Assembly: GCF_900116855.1 (NCBI RefSeq)
Contig: NZ_UETD01000019.1
Location: 1 to 51,486 of the forward strand
Direction: 5' to 3'
Length of the DNA stretch: 51,486 nucleotides
DNA from: Ruminococcus flavefaciens
GTDB taxonomy: Bacteria; Bacillota; Clostridia; Oscillospirales; Ruminococcaceae
Shown piece by piece: positions 42,282 to 50,423 of this stretch (the stretch's first letter is position 1; every line of letters begins with the position of its first letter). A model generated the notes under the pieces. It was given only the letters and a program-made list of their open reading frames with translations, had not been told where the DNA came from and made no database searches. A program made the position numbers and the translations under genes.

Positions 42282-43280
42282 TCAGTTCATAGTTACCTCC
42301 ATTCCTTCATCCTCGCTTTCATCCATATCGTCATCAACTGACGTAATATTGACATATTCTCCGATAATACAGAGAGCCTTATTGTAGTCGCCCGATGATG
42401 TGATGCGTTCACACATCTCCTTTGCCTGTTCAGCCATACCGTTCCTCTTGAGAGTTTTTGAAGCTATTCCCATGAGGTTAAAAATGTTTGAATCTTCGCC
42501 GATAAGCGGACAATCGGGCTTTTTCTGCTCCTGTGCAGGCTGTTCCTCGATAAAACCGCCGAGCCTGTTTGGTACATAGTCTGAAAGCCAAGTTCCGCCG
42601 AACTGCTCATGAGTCTGCAAGCGCCACATTGCCAGCTTTCCGACATCAAGCTCCACATCCTCGAAGGGAAACATGATATTTGTGTGGCCCTCGTTCTCGA
42701 AAACGTACATTTTTTCAAATGCCGTATGCCTGAGTATCTCAGTATCAATAAGGGCAGAATTTATACCGTCAGCCCATTCCTGAAGATCTCCGCCGCAGCC
42801 CTGAAGAATAAGTCCTTCCTTGTCACTCATCTTACGCAGATCCTCCGGAGATACCCTTATGATCTCTGCTTCGGGGAGCTCATAACAGTTCTGCATACTC
42901 ATGCCGTCAGTCTCACACTTATCAAATGCGATATTTCTCAGCGAACTATGGGTGAAAACAGCAGATTTAAGGTCACACTTATCAAAGGACACATCTCTGA
43001 ATGCTGCTTCTTCAGCAGTAAACATGGTGCAGTCACAGCCGCTGAACTTCACATTATTAAGCTCGGCGAAGCACATACCTGCATCTGTCATATCACAGAG
43101 CCTGAACTCGCAGTTTCTGAACACCGCATTATTGAACTGCATATTTTTGAATGATAATCTCTCGAAGGAGCAATTCTCGAAAACAGCTCGATCTCCGCAT
43201 TTTTCATCCTCAATCCATTTATTATGCATGAATTCCGCTGATTCAAGCTCTTCCTGCGTTACTTTTCTTTTCTCGTCCAT
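42282..43280 (-). CDS. Pentapeptide-repeat protein with acidic tail
   Basis: A 332-residue protein. Residues about 28-130 are some twenty pentapeptide units (AVFENCSFERLSFKNMQFNN and onward), which fold into a right-handed four-sided helix; relatives mimic DNA and block gyrase. The C-terminal part has LMGIASKTLKRNGMAEQAKE and NKALCIIGEYVNIT, a helical module that recurs in ICE proteins. It ends DESEDEGMEVTMN. It follows GGAGGTG directly. A DNA-mimic, counter-defence role is plausible. Confidence 0.75.
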   Translation of the reverse strand: MDEKRKVTQEELESAEFMHNKWIEDEKCGDRAVFENCSFERLSFKNMQFNNAVFRNCEFRLCDMTDAGMCFAELNNVKFSGCDCTMFTAEEAAFRDVSFDKCDLKSAVFTHSSLRNIAFDKCETDGMSMQNCYELPEAEIIRVSPEDLRKMSDKEGLILQGCGGDLQEWADGINSALIDTEILRHTAFEKMYVFENEGHTNIMFPFEDVELDVGKLAMWRLQTHEQFGGTWLSDYVPNRLGGFIEEQPAQEQKKPDCPLIGEDSNIFNLMGIASKTLKRNGMAEQAKEMCERITSSGDYNKALCIIGEYVNITSVDDDMDESEDEGMEVTMN

Positions 43281-43281
43281 A

Positions 43282-44397
43282 TCACACCTCCGACATTCCC
43301 ATGCTCAGTTCCTCGGTCTGCCCGGGATCATACTCCCTGAAAGTATACAGGGACATAGTTTCACCGAGGAAGTTAGGACTGCTGTCCTCGTCAAGCACGA
43401 TATATCCCTTATTCTTGAGATCAATGGGTTCCTTTGTAACGATAGAGCCTGCATGATTTACTGATACATTTTTTTCAATAGCAAAGAACTCTCCATCATC
43501 GTTATGACGCAAGTGATAGCAGTACATACCCTTCGGGATATTTGCGTCGGTGATGCGGTCGTTTGTGAAGAGAGCCGTATGTCCTGCAACCTCGATGAGT
43601 TCATACTCATCATCATACTCGATGTTGATATATTCAGTCTCAGTGGCATTGAGATAGAGCGAATAGTCTTCCTCGAGGCTCGCATCCATTACTCTTGCCG
43701 CAAATTCAAGGCAGTCTTTCTGGCTCTCGGGGAAGTATTCCTCGATACGTTCACCATCATAATAGACGTAGCGTCCGCAGTTATTGCCGATATCCTCGTC
43801 AGCCCATTCGTGCTCGAACTTGATATCCGGATACATCTCAGACAGCTTCTGCATTATGGGATGGGGAGCTGCCCATGCAGTGAGGAATTTCAGCCTACCG
43901 TCCTCCATTTCGACTCCGTTGTCGTATCCGTAGGCATTCCACTTGGTTCCCCAATTTCCGACAGCCCAATCGTACCACGTTGAGGCTCCGTACTGTATGA
44001 GGTTGGAAACGTATTTCTCGCCTTTATCCACAAGATACTTAACGCTCTCACGGTACCTGTCCTCAGCTAAGTTTATTGCTTCGTTCTCAGGCATGAGAAT
44101 ATCTATCTTCTGCGATAAGACAGGCAGCTTCTTGAGCATTTCACGGAATTCGGCGGCATCTTTCTTCTTGACACCTTCAAATTCTTCGTTTATGGGATTT
44201 ATAGCGGAAATGTATACCGCAATTGCACTGTCCTCGATGGATCCGCTTGTCATATGCAAGGATTCAGGCATAGGCAGTATCTTATTAAAATCCACCGATC
44301 CTATGCCAACCTCATCGTTCTTGATCTGCTCAAGCATAGCTTTTATACGGCTTTCATCACCTGACAGGGTGATTACACTTGTTACATGATTAGGCAT
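43282..44397 (-). CDS. YubB/Api92-like (DUF1281) protein
   Basis: A 371-residue protein starting at ATG 44397 behind GGAGG. It begins MPNHVTSVITLSGDESRIKA and contains YGASTWYDWAVGNWGTKWNA and FLTAWAAPHPIMQKLSE, the ferredoxin-like Api92/YubB pattern known from phages and plasmids. The C-terminal third (ELIEVAGHTALFTNDRITDA) is an added domain that occurs in other ICE proteins. It ends PGQTEELSMGMSEV. Function is unknown. Confidence 0.75.
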   Translation of the reverse strand: MPNHVTSVITLSGDESRIKAMLEQIKNDEVGIGSVDFNKILPMPESLHMTSGSIEDSAIAVYISAINPINEEFEGVKKKDAAEFREMLKKLPVLSQKIDILMPENEAINLAEDRYRESVKYLVDKGEKYVSNLIQYGASTWYDWAVGNWGTKWNAYGYDNGVEMEDGRLKFLTAWAAPHPIMQKLSEMYPDIKFEHEWADEDIGNNCGRYVYYDGERIEEYFPESQKDCLEFAARVMDASLEEDYSLYLNATETEYINIEYDDEYELIEVAGHTALFTNDRITDANIPKGMYCYHLRHNDDGEFFAIEKNVSVNHAGSIVTKEPIDLKNKGYIVLDEDSSPNFLGETMSLYTFREYDPGQTEELSMGMSEV

Positions 44398-45154
44398 TAA
44401 TAACACCTCCATACTCTCTCATCAGCCTTGAAAGGATGTACTGCTGACCCTTGCCTGTAACAAAGGTCTGCTGATACGTTCTTTTCTGACCATTGGTCTC
44501 GTATACAGACTCCTTTACACGGAAGTATCCGTTTTCAATGTACTCCTGGTACGGAATGTTTCCGCCCATGAGGATTCCACGTGACCTCATCCATGCAAAC
44601 AGCCTGTTGCGTCCGATGCGGATACCGTGATCAGCACAGAGCTTTGCCATACGATTTACATCGATTACATTAGTGCTGTCACCAACATGATCTGCGAACT
44701 TCACCTTCGGCTCGTCCTTACGGATTCGATCATTGAGCTGATTGATTACTCTGCACTGTATCCTGAAGAGCTGCTTTATAGGTTCATCTGCAAAGGGAAG
44801 ATATGTTTCAACGAACACATCCTCATTCGCAACATAGCCGCCGGTCTTACGGATAGTCGGGAGCACCTCAGCCGTTACCCAGCGTTTGAACTTCTTGGCA
44901 TTCGGCATCTTGCTTGAAAGGACAAGACTGTAAAAACCAGACTCGTTTATAAGGGTAGCCATAGTTCCATTGACGGTGAACGATTCGTTCACCGTCCTAT
45001 CTTCCGGATCTACGTGGTCTCTAATAGCTTTCTGAGGGTTAGTATACTTTAATATTAATGCCACATCTTTACCGACAAGCCAAGGCTCGCCGTCGATGCA
45101 TACTGTTCTTACCGAGCCGAACTCGGGATTGTTAAATATCATCATTTCATTCAT
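44390..45154 (-). CDS. BRO/antirepressor-family protein
   Basis: A 254-residue protein: BRO-N domain (about 1-105: FGSVRTVCIDGEPWLVGKDV, NESGFYSLVLSSKMPNAKKF, RWVTAEVLPTIRKTGGY) and a C-terminal KilAC/Ant-like domain (MAKLCADHGIRIGRNRLFAW, GKGQQYILSRL). Such proteins act as DNA-binding antirepressors in phages. Start ATG 45154 lies nine bases after GGAGG inside the end of the cytosine methyltransferase gene, so the two are coupled. Confidence 0.87.
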   Translation of the reverse strand: MNEMMIFNNPEFGSVRTVCIDGEPWLVGKDVALILKYTNPQKAIRDHVDPEDRTVNESFTVNGTMATLINESGFYSLVLSSKMPNAKKFKRWVTAEVLPTIRKTGGYVANEDVFVETYLPFADEPIKQLFRIQCRVINQLNDRIRKDEPKVKFADHVGDSTNVIDVNRMAKLCADHGIRIGRNRLFAWMRSRGILMGGNIPYQEYIENGYFRVKESVYETNGQKRTYQQTFVTGKGQQYILSRLMREYGGVINA

Positions 45155-46424
45155 TATTGTTATCCTCCATATCAATTTCCTTTATGAATCTCGCCAGAGC
45201 TTCTATGACATTTACAGTCACAGCGTTTCCGGCTTGCTTGTATAACTGTGCATTTGACATTCCTGTCGCTTTGACCTTATTGAACTGCTCATCTGTAAAT
45301 CCCTGCAATCGCCAGCATTCAAGGGGCATCAGCTTTCTTATGAGTCCGTTATACATAACGCCGTTCCGGTCTGTTACCGTAATAGTAAACATTGGCTCGT
45401 CCGGACTCTTGAATCTTCTCCCTTGCTGCCGTACCTTTTCTTTGGCAGGAGTAAGCACGGGTATCGGCTTGTCCATGAAGAGAGCCGCTGATTTTTCGCC
45501 TTTATGATGTCCTATGCCGTTATCCTGCCTTGCAGTTATACACCTTGCAAGATCGGTGATCTGAGGCTCGGGATTCATATCGATACATTTTACCGAATAG
45601 AAGCCCTGTGTTGCCGACGGAGTTACCGTATGGGCTATGTCATGTCCGACACGTCCTCTGCGGCTGTTCATGTCCGCATATGCAAGGTCGATACTGTCAC
45701 CGGGGACAGCTATCTGATAACCTGACTTTGTAAGGGTCTTTATCGGAAGGCCAAGTATCTCATACAGCCCAGACTTACCGCCGAAACCGCCTGCAGTTCC
45801 GGTCAGCGTTATGCTCAGTCCTTCGGGAGAGTAGACTCTGCATCCTTCTTTTCCGGGTATGCGCTGGATAAGAGTTTTTGGATTTGCGTCTGTGAAAGAC
45901 AGTATTCTTCCGGCACACTCGGCTCTAAGAAATCCGATAATGAACACTCTTTTTCTGGCTTGGGCGACTCCGAAATTCGCGCTGTTAAGCACCTGCCATG
46001 CGACATCGTACCCCAAGTCATCCAGCGCAGTGAGGATGGCCGCAAATGTCCTGCCTTCGTCATGCGATAACAGTCCGGGTACATTTTCAAGCAGCAGATA
46101 GCGAGGTCTCTTAACGGCAGCGATCCGAGCAATTTCAAAGAACATGGTTCCTCGGGCATCTTCGAAGCCTCGCCGTTTTCCAGCGATTGAAAAGCTCTGG
46201 CAAGGAAATCCTCCGCAAATAAGGTCGATATCCGGCAAGTCTTCGGGGATGATTTTTCTTGCGTCATCGTAATATACCTCCTTTGATGTGTCGTAAAGTG
46301 CTTCATACGCCTGTTTTGCGAATTTGTCTATCTCGCAGTAACCGACACACTCAAAGCAGCCGACTCGTTCAAGGCCTGAGCGGAAACCGCCGATACCTGC
46401 GAACATATCGAAATATCGTATCAA
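45147..46424 (-). CDS. dcm: DNA (cytosine-5) methyltransferase
   Basis: A 425-residue C5 methyltransferase. Motif I YFDMFAGIGGF, motif IV GGFPCQSFSIAGKRRGF (nucleophile Cys75), motif VI LLLENVPGL and motif VIII QARKRVFIIG are all present, and motif X VTVNVIEALARF is near the end. TTG 46424 is the start: GAGGTG lies ten bases upstream and the AdoMet motif begins within four residues. No restriction enzyme partner is seen; the likely role is protection of the transferred DNA. Confidence 0.93.
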   Translation of the reverse strand: MIRYFDMFAGIGGFRSGLERVGCFECVGYCEIDKFAKQAYEALYDTSKEVYYDDARKIIPEDLPDIDLICGGFPCQSFSIAGKRRGFEDARGTMFFEIARIAAVKRPRYLLLENVPGLLSHDEGRTFAAILTALDDLGYDVAWQVLNSANFGVAQARKRVFIIGFLRAECAGRILSFTDANPKTLIQRIPGKEGCRVYSPEGLSITLTGTAGGFGGKSGLYEILGLPIKTLTKSGYQIAVPGDSIDLAYADMNSRRGRVGHDIAHTVTPSATQGFYSVKCIDMNPEPQITDLARCITARQDNGIGHHKGEKSAALFMDKPIPVLTPAKEKVRQQGRRFKSPDEPMFTITVTDRNGVMYNGLIRKLMPLECWRLQGFTDEQFNKVKATGMSNAQLYKQAGNAVTVNVIEALARFIKEIDMEDNNNE

Positions 46425-46485
46425 AACTAAAGTTCACCTCTTTTGTTTTTCTGTGATGTTCCTTCTGATGAATTGTGCTGTTCAT
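46369..46485 (-). CDS. Possible 38-residue leader peptide overlapping dcm
   Basis: ATG 46485 follows AAGGATGTGAGG and opens a basic 38-codon frame (MNSTIHQKEHHRKTKEVNFS, then an Arg-rich end) that runs 56 bases into the methyltransferase gene in another frame. The ribosome binding site of dcm lies inside it. It may serve translational coupling of the TTG-started dcm gene, or be chance. Confidence 0.3.
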   Translation of the reverse strand: MNSTIHQKEHHRKTKEVNFSFDTIFRYVRRYRRFPLRP

Positions 46486-46553
46486 TTGCCTCACATCCTT
46501 CCTAATGATAGAAAAACAGCCGCCTGCATTCTTACAAACGACTGTATGTAACG

Positions 46554-46604
46554 AAAAAAGCCCGCCGACAGCGGTCCTATTACGGACGCACTATCGGCGG
46601 GCTT
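46554..46604 (-). terminator. Strong factor-independent terminator
   Basis: AAGCCCGCCGA and TCGGCGGGCTT (46558-46568 and 46594-46604) pair almost perfectly with an inner GTCC/GGAC stem. On the minus strand the stem is followed by six T. It ends the transcript of the 81-residue protein gene, so dcm and the following genes must have their own promoter in the 46.43-46.55 kb gap or depend on read-through. Confidence 0.85.
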
Positions 46605-46625
46605 GTGTATTATATATTCAGTTTT

Positions 46626-46871
46626 TTATTCAGCAGGAGAAAGGAAACTCTCAATTACTGACATTATTTCATCAAGACGTTTCTCTCCAATGCCATTGAT
46701 TTTTCTTATTTCCTCACGTAAGCATTCGAATTCAACAGCTCCGTGCTCAACACTTTTTGCACCTTTATCATATATGTCAGCAAGTACCTTCTGCATTTGC
46801 TCACGATTCATAGCTTTCAATTCCTTATACATTGATCTTGGCAATACAAAAACTTGTTCTTCTTTTTCCAT
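46626..46871 (-). CDS. Small protein with helix-hairpin-helix-like end
   Basis: An 81-residue acidic, helical protein. The C-terminal part KINGIGEKRLDEIMSVIESF has the Gly-x-Gly helix-hairpin-helix pattern used for non-specific DNA binding. GAGG precedes ATG 46871, and a strong terminator follows the gene. I do not recognise a named family. Confidence 0.6.
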   Translation of the reverse strand: MEKEEQVFVLPRSMYKELKAMNREQMQKVLADIYDKGAKSVEHGAVEFECLREEIRKINGIGEKRLDEIMSVIESFLSPAE

Positions 46872-46923
46872 TATATCTTCCTCTTTCTGCTTTTATCGTG
46901 AACTTATTATATCATACCTGCCG

Positions 46924-47220
46924 TCATAAGTCAATTGACATTCCCTGATTTTCTTTGATTTCAGTATCTTCATCCTGTTCCATTTCATCGGCAGGCTGAG
47001 CCAAATGAAAGCTGTCAACTCCTGAGACAAGGCCGAGCTGCCGTCCATTATCGAAAGCACAGTGCACTGTGCCAATATCGTCAACGTACAGCACTTTTCC
47101 TGTAGTCCCCGAAGGTATCGGGGTAGGATCGTCGGACATATATTCGCAGCATATCATGGTTCCTTTAGGGTACTGCTGTCTCAGCCGCTCAACCTGTTCT
47201 CTTGACGGAAATCCTTTCAT
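46924..47220 (-). CDS. DUF4314-like protein with acidic tail
   Basis: A 98-residue protein: short helix FPSREQVERLRQQYPKGTMI, then a small SH3-like barrel (PSGTTGKVLYVDDIGTVHCA), as in DUF4314 of Firmicutes mobile elements. The end is acidic and finishes DTEIKENQGMSIDL. GAGGTG precedes ATG 47220, ten bases after the ribbon-helix-helix gene stops. Function unknown. Confidence 0.7.
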   Translation of the reverse strand: MKGFPSREQVERLRQQYPKGTMICCEYMSDDPTPIPSGTTGKVLYVDDIGTVHCAFDNGRQLGLVSGVDSFHLAQPADEMEQDEDTEIKENQGMSIDL

Positions 47221-47229
47221 CTGATCACC

Positions 47230-47733
47230 TCACATATCCATAGATATTTCCTCGTCCTCAGATTCTTCCGGATCTTCGGATTCGTCGAGGTCTTCATCTT
47301 CGTCCTCATCCTCTGATTCTTCATCTTCCTCAGACAGGTCCTCGTCTTCGTTCTCGTCGAGTTCTTCATCCTCATCTTCGTCAGGTTCGTCCTCTGACTG
47401 CTGCTTTTCAGCCATTGCCTGCTGTTCCTCGTAGTCACGATCAAGCTCATCCTGGATAAGACCGAGTACGAACTGCTTCTGTGTCATGTGGTGCCTGTCC
47501 AGATAATCCTTGATCTGAAGGAATAAATCCTCTGGCACCTGAAACGCCATTGTACGCATATTTCCCATATATTTTTCCTCCTTGATAATTGTCTTCGGGT
47601 GGAGTTCATCATCAAGAGCTTTTGACACAAACTCCGCCATTGTTATTCCATTTGCTTCGATATACTGTCTGACCTGAGCGTGCAGGTCGGCGTCGATCTT
47701 TACTGTTATGCCTTTTTTCTCAGTTTCTGACAT
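47230..47733 (-). CDS. Tandem ribbon-helix-helix protein with long acidic tail
   Basis: A 167-residue protein. Two ribbon-helix-helix-like units follow each other: GITVKIDADLHAQVRQYIEA (about 7-45) and RTMAFQVPEDLFLQIKDYLD (about 58-100). The last about 60 residues are almost only Asp, Glu and Ser and end EESEDEEISMDM. The acidic part could mimic DNA or cover the DNA-binding face. The start is taken at ATG 47733 because AGGAG is eight bases away; an ATG two codons upstream is closer than ideal. Confidence 0.7.
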   Translation of the reverse strand: MSETEKKGITVKIDADLHAQVRQYIEANGITMAEFVSKALDDELHPKTIIKEEKYMGNMRTMAFQVPEDLFLQIKDYLDRHHMTQKQFVLGLIQDELDRDYEEQQAMAEKQQSEDEPDEDEDEELDENEDEDLSEEDEESEDEDEDEDLDESEDPEESEDEEISMDM

Positions 47734-47866
47734 TCTCATCGCTCCTCTCCAAGAGTTTCTTCATAGCTCTTTCTGTCAGTTCGTCTGCGGTTATTCCTTC
47801 TTTTTCCGCAGCTTTCTCGATTGCTTCTGAAAACTGCGGAGGTATATTGATCTCTACTTTACTCAC
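47720..47866 (-). CDS. Short ribbon-helix-helix-like protein (GTG start)
   Basis: A 48-residue frame from GTG 47866 (GGAG eight bases upstream, inside the end of the preceding gene) to TGA at 47720. Its sequence MSKVEINIPPQFSEAIEKAA continues with EKEGITADELTERAMKKLLE, one beta-strand and two helices as in Arc/CopG dimers. It overlaps both neighbours (ATGTGA with the upstream gene; 14 bases with the downstream one). It is shorter than most annotation cut-offs. Confidence 0.65.
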   Translation of the reverse strand: MSKVEINIPPQFSEAIEKAAEKEGITADELTERAMKKLLERSDENVRN

Positions 47867-49044
47867 ATACTCATCTCCATATCCTGTGTATTATCGCTTA
47901 AATATTCGTCCTCGGGTACAAGAGCCCATGATTCATCGTCTGACCAGAAGCTGATATTGATCTCTCCGACCTCTGTTCTCATGTACTTCTGCTCCAGCGA
48001 TTTGCCCCAGCCGTCACTCAGCTGACCGACGCAGTATTGTCTGAATTTCTCCATTTCTTCATCGGATAGCTCACCAGTTATCTTTGCAGTTATAACTCCA
48101 GTCAGCTCACCGTTTATTACCTCTACTGTACAGTGTGCTGACTGGACCTTTTCCGATATCTCATCATCAGGACCTTCAGGAGAATACCAAAGCATAAGAC
48201 CACGCTTATGTTCTGCAGGAAGATCATTTTCACGGATGAAGGTGTTGATATCATCCGCATATCCAGCCATATCTGCATTATCAAGAATACAGTTATCCTT
48301 CGGATGGTCCTTGATATGCTGATATATTTCTATTGGACAGCAAAGGTGTATTTCGTTCAAGTGAGAATCGAGAAACTGTTCATAAATGTATTTGGCCTGT
48401 GGTATATACTGAGCGTATCGTGTGTAGGTGCTACCCTCAGATTCTATAACTATACCATCACCAAAATCAATATCATAGAGGAGAATACAGTGATACATAT
48501 TTCCCTCGTCATCATAGTACATGAAATCCTTGTTTCTTTCTAGAAACGCCAAACTCATAAAAGGGAACCGTGAGATATGCTCGAAGTTTTTATGAGTTAC
48601 GGCAATTGCCTTTTCGATTACACATTTTTTAACATTAAAAGTGGCAGGTTTCTCCTCAAGATGTGTGTTCAACACCAGCTTATCAGAAAACTCCATAAAG
48701 TGATCTGCAAACAATTTTTTGATGCCGTTTATACATCTGGCATCACTACATAAGATGGTTTTAAAGATTAAATCATGATCTGCAACGTTATCCAAAATTC
48801 CACAAAGATTATTGAGTTCAAATAGATTATCATTATTACATAATCTATCTATAATGAGATCATCAAGTGGGTTATTGGTATAGAGACCGACAAGATACTG
48901 TTCTTTGGCACTGCTTCTGAGCTTTAGTTTTTCAGCAGGCAGGTCTATTCCTGCCTTTTTCAGATCTGCTCTCAGCTCATCATTACATTTAGGTAATATT
49001 GTTGATAGTTCTTTTCCCTTATATCGGATATTAACGTTTATCAT
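47863..49044 (-). CDS. Unknown ICE protein, paralogue A of a tandem pair
   Basis: A 393-residue protein starting at ATG 49044 behind GAGGTG. The N-terminal about 150 residues are unique. The rest resembles the next gene upstream: YHCILLYDIDFGDGIVIESE here and YHCIMLLDEHGEDGLLIEAE there, and near the end QLSDGWGKSLEQ against QASDGWGEGFEQ, followed by an SFW/SFY strand. The second module is frequent at the ends of unnamed ICE proteins. The protein closes with LSDNTQDMEMSM. Its function is unknown. Confidence 0.65.
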   Translation of the reverse strand: MINVNIRYKGKELSTILPKCNDELRADLKKAGIDLPAEKLKLRSSAKEQYLVGLYTNNPLDDLIIDRLCNNDNLFELNNLCGILDNVADHDLIFKTILCSDARCINGIKKLFADHFMEFSDKLVLNTHLEEKPATFNVKKCVIEKAIAVTHKNFEHISRFPFMSLAFLERNKDFMYYDDEGNMYHCILLYDIDFGDGIVIESEGSTYTRYAQYIPQAKYIYEQFLDSHLNEIHLCCPIEIYQHIKDHPKDNCILDNADMAGYADDINTFIRENDLPAEHKRGLMLWYSPEGPDDEISEKVQSAHCTVEVINGELTGVITAKITGELSDEEMEKFRQYCVGQLSDGWGKSLEQKYMRTEVGEINISFWSDDESWALVPEDEYLSDNTQDMEMSM

Positions 49045-49057
49045 TAAGTAGTTCACC

Positions 49058-50134
49058 TCACATTTTTAATCCGACATCTTCTAACGGTGACTCAGGAGCT
49101 GTCTTTACTTCTTCCTCAGTCATGAGCTCCCATGCACCGCTGGTATCGTAGAAGCTGACATAGATATCTCCCTCAGAAGTATGGATATCACGCTGCTCGA
49201 AGCCTTCGCCCCAACCGTCACTTGCCTGTCCGGAGAGTTCGTGTAACAGCTCGTCATACTCATAGCTATCAAGTTCTCCGCATATCTGACAGGTAAATAC
49301 TCCCATGAGCCTGTCGCCGACCTTTTCAACGGATGGGAATATGGAGTAGACCTTATCGGCGAAACGCTTTCTGTCGCCGAGGTAAGCCATAATACCGCGA
49401 TTTTCTTCCTCGTCACACTGGTACGCCTCAATAGCACTGCTGATCTCACTTTCGTACTCAAGCACCTCGAAATCCGAGAGTTCCTCGGTGCCCTCAAAGA
49501 ATTCGTCTTCATCCTCATCAAATGAAGGCTTGATCTCTCGCTGAACTTTAAGGGGACAGTAGAACTTCAGCTCTGTGAACTTCTCAGCCTCAACATGGAT
49601 ATCCGGCTGAAAGTCTACGCCGATATCTGTATTCTTAGCCATTTTGATATCATCTCTCTGAGCGAGCTGCTGTACGATAGCATTTTTGACAAGACTCTCG
49701 ACCTCGTCCATATCGATCATATCAGCTGATGTGAAGTCTGTCTTGTCTGTGTGAGCAAGTTCAGCGATCTTTTCGACAGTATCCTTGATCATATCGTGAA
49801 GTTTCAGTTCGGATTCGGAAGACTGGTACCTTTCGTAGATTGACTTAGCATCAGGTACGAACATTGAAAGGCGAGGATAATCAAATCCTTCAGCTTCGAT
49901 GAGCAGTCCGTCTTCACCGTGCTCGTCAAGCAGCATTATGCAGTGATAGGCATTCTTGTCCTCGTACATAAGGTCTCTGGCGGCAGTTATCGCCTCATGC
50001 TCCTGATATGGGTTTGCTTTCAGCCTTTCAAAGTCGGAGTGAGGAAGAAATACCCATTTTTCAACCTCACAGCGTTTGGTGTTGTGATCGGAAGCCTTGT
50101 GTATCAGCTTACCGTTCATGTAGAATTTGTTCAT
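49058..50134 (-). CDS. Unknown ICE protein, paralogue B; first gene of the operon
   Basis: A 358-residue protein behind AGGAGG. It shares two modules with its downstream neighbour (about 30-95 and 255-345) but has its own middle part with a helical segment (IKDTVEKIAELAHTD) and an acidic patch (FDEDEDEFFEGTEELSDFEV). It ends ESPLEDVGLKM, a weaker form of the acidic/Met-x-Met tail. It is the first gene after the rRNA-side boundary, so it may be the first ICE protein made. Confidence 0.65.
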   Translation of the reverse strand: MNKFYMNGKLIHKASDHNTKRCEVEKWVFLPHSDFERLKANPYQEHEAITAARDLMYEDKNAYHCIMLLDEHGEDGLLIEAEGFDYPRLSMFVPDAKSIYERYQSSESELKLHDMIKDTVEKIAELAHTDKTDFTSADMIDMDEVESLVKNAIVQQLAQRDDIKMAKNTDIGVDFQPDIHVEAEKFTELKFYCPLKVQREIKPSFDEDEDEFFEGTEELSDFEVLEYESEISSAIEAYQCDEEENRGIMAYLGDRKRFADKVYSIFPSVEKVGDRLMGVFTCQICGELDSYEYDELLHELSGQASDGWGEGFEQRDIHTSEGDIYVSFYDTSGAWELMTEEEVKTAPESPLEDVGLKM

Positions 50135-50423
50135 CTGTTTTCCTCCTGTTACATAATTATTCCATAGACAGCAGGCGTGATCTGCTTTCTATGTATCTGG
50201 CGGAGAGCCTCCGCTGGCTTTTTCGCGTCATAATTTTTCTGTAATCGTAACTTATATTCCGCACAGGAGAAGTATACTGTTCGACCGCTTCACACACCGC
50301 ACAAATCGCTCACAGCGGCTTTAGCTGCTCACGGTGGTGTAGTTTTCCAATCTACCACCGATGCCGTTAAAAACGGCTCACAAATCGCTGATAGGTTTAC
50401 TATCAGTTGGTTTTCGGAGAAAC
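50135..50423. promoter_or_regulatory. Hairpin array upstream of the first ICE gene; likely promoter/att region
   Basis: No gene is visible. Hairpins occur at about 50163-50193 (CATAGA-AGCAG arms), 50200-50214 (GCGGAG/CTCCGC), 50333-50361 (CGGTGG/CCACCG), 50364-50378 (GCCGTT/AACGGC) and 50389-50407 (CTGATAG/CTATCAG). The 11-mer CACAAATCGCT occurs twice, 79 bp apart (about 50301 and 50380). The region holds the start of the long ICE operon and is next to the presumed right end of the element. I could not identify an unambiguous promoter or att core. Confidence 0.45.
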
